8,639 nucleotides of DNA from Rhodospirillales bacterium (lineage in GTDB: Bacteria > Pseudomonadota > Alphaproteobacteria > Geminicoccales > Geminicoccaceae). The stretch spans positions 1 through 8,639 of the forward strand of contig SLRI01000067.1 in NCBI GenBank assembly GCA_007131045.1. The letters are read 5' to 3'. Below, in pieces: positions 8,025 through 8,639 of this stretch. The notes under the pieces are model-generated. The model made no database searches. It had not been told where the DNA came from and saw only the letters and a list, made by a program, of their open reading frames with translations. Both the position numbers and the translations under genes were made by a program. Numbering within the stretch: position 1 is the first letter of the stretch; each line of letters opens with the position of its first letter.

Positions 8025-8639
8025 ATGCAGGAACGACGGGTCGCGGTCGCGGTGATCGGTGCGGGGACGGCTGGGATGTCCGCCTTTCGTGCCGCGAGGA
8101 ACACGACCGAAAGCGCCCTCTTGATCGAGGGGGACCGCTACGGGACGACCTGTGCGCGGGTCGGGTGCATGCCGTCCAAGCTCTTGATCGCCGCGGCCGA
8201 GGCGGCGCATATGGTGGAGAAGGCACCTGCGTTCGGGATCGAGACGGCGCCGCCCCGGATCAACGGCCGGGCGGTAATGGACCGGGTCCGGCGCGAGCGC
8301 GACCGGTTCGTCGGCTTCGTGGTCGAGACCGTCGAGGAGTGGCCGGACGAGCAGCGGCTGATGGGCCACGCCCGGTTCACCGACGACCACACCCTCGAGG
8401 TCGAGGGCGCCGACGGGTCGACCTCGCGCGTGATCGCCGAGCGGATCGTCATCGCCACCGGCTCGACGACCGTCTGGCCGCCGTTTTTCGAGGCGGTGGG
8501 CGATCTCCTCGCCACCAGCGACGACCTCTTCGACTAGCACGACCTGCCGGAATCGGCGGCCGTCTTCGGCGGCGGCGCGATCGGCCTGGAGCTCGGCCAG
8601 GCGCTGCATCGGCTCGGCGTCAGGGTCCGCCTGTTCGGC
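8025..8639 (+). pseudogene. Dihydrolipoamide dehydrogenase-like flavoprotein, interrupted by in-frame TAG (cut by window edge)
   Basis: Class I pyridine nucleotide-disulfide oxidoreductase: FAD enzymes that move electrons between NAD(P)H and a disulfide or dithiol. ATG 8025 has GGGGAG 7 nt upstream. The FAD-binding motif is G12-A-G14-T-A-G17, E35 is the likely ribose-binding acid, the redox disulfide is C43/C48 (GTTCARVGCMPSK), and the second FAD motif is IATGS (143-147). Codon 171 (8535-8537) is TAG. The same frame then continues to the window end with HDLPESAAVFGGGAIGLELG, the linker and NAD-binding GxGxxG motif of the family. From memory, relatives have tryptophan at this spot (FxWxDLP), so one TGG-to-TAG change would explain the stop. 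The 170-residue product would have only part of the FAD domain, with no NAD or dimerisation domain. It may be a recent pseudogene, a sequencing error or, less likely, a suppressed amber codon. The family is secure, the physiological substrate is not. Confidence 0.8.

Noticed and set aside
7679..8104. A 141-codon minus-strand frame upstream of the flavoprotein gene
   Set aside because: It runs into the flavoprotein 5' end on the opposite strand, has no ribosome binding site and no family resemblance.

Overview
The window is GC-rich, roughly two thirds G+C by eye, and almost certainly chromosomal DNA of an alphaproteobacterium. The order rne / amiC-type amidase / PBP1A / prfB is one I know as conserved in Alphaproteobacteria. 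RNase E has the N-terminus and S1-domain insertion usual for that class, and RF2 carries SPY in place of SPF. High GC and the general look of the proteins suggest the Rhodospirillales area, but that finer placement is a guess.

Layout. Positions 1-955 (minus) are the first 318 codons of rne, cut by the window edge. Positions 956-1787 are a long gap between divergent genes. It holds a good sigma70-like promoter pointing at rne (TTGTCG-N17-TATAGT), an implied leader of about 530 nt with several perfect hairpins, and at most a weak promoter for the rightward genes. Positions 1788-7106 (plus) are a cell-wall and translation cluster: a secreted AMIN/Amidase_3 N-acetylmuramoyl-L-alanine amidase, penicillin-binding protein 1A, and release factor 2 made by programmed +1 frameshifting. 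A strong palindromic terminator follows at 7118-7156. It faces a small convergent SnoaL-like gene (7240-7620, minus). After a 404-bp gap with a 22-bp palindrome and a plausible promoter, a dihydrolipoamide-dehydrogenase-like flavoprotein gene starts at 8025 (plus) and runs off the right edge. That gene is interrupted at codon 171 by an in-frame TAG, beyond which the frame continues with clear family sequence.

How the genes fit together. The amidase cuts peptidoglycan stem peptides off glycan during division, while PBP1A polymerises and cross-links new peptidoglycan. RF2 ends translation at UGA and UAA and controls its own level through the internal UGA. RNase E governs mRNA turnover and, by analogy with E. 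coli, may control its own mRNA through its leader. The SnoaL-like and flavoprotein genes show no clear functional link to the cluster.

I found no mobile element, CRISPR array, tRNA or rRNA, and no wholly new multi-gene system. The points most worth following are the mutually exclusive hairpins in the rne leader, the amber codon in the flavoprotein gene, and the frameshift site with tandem UAG stops in prfB.
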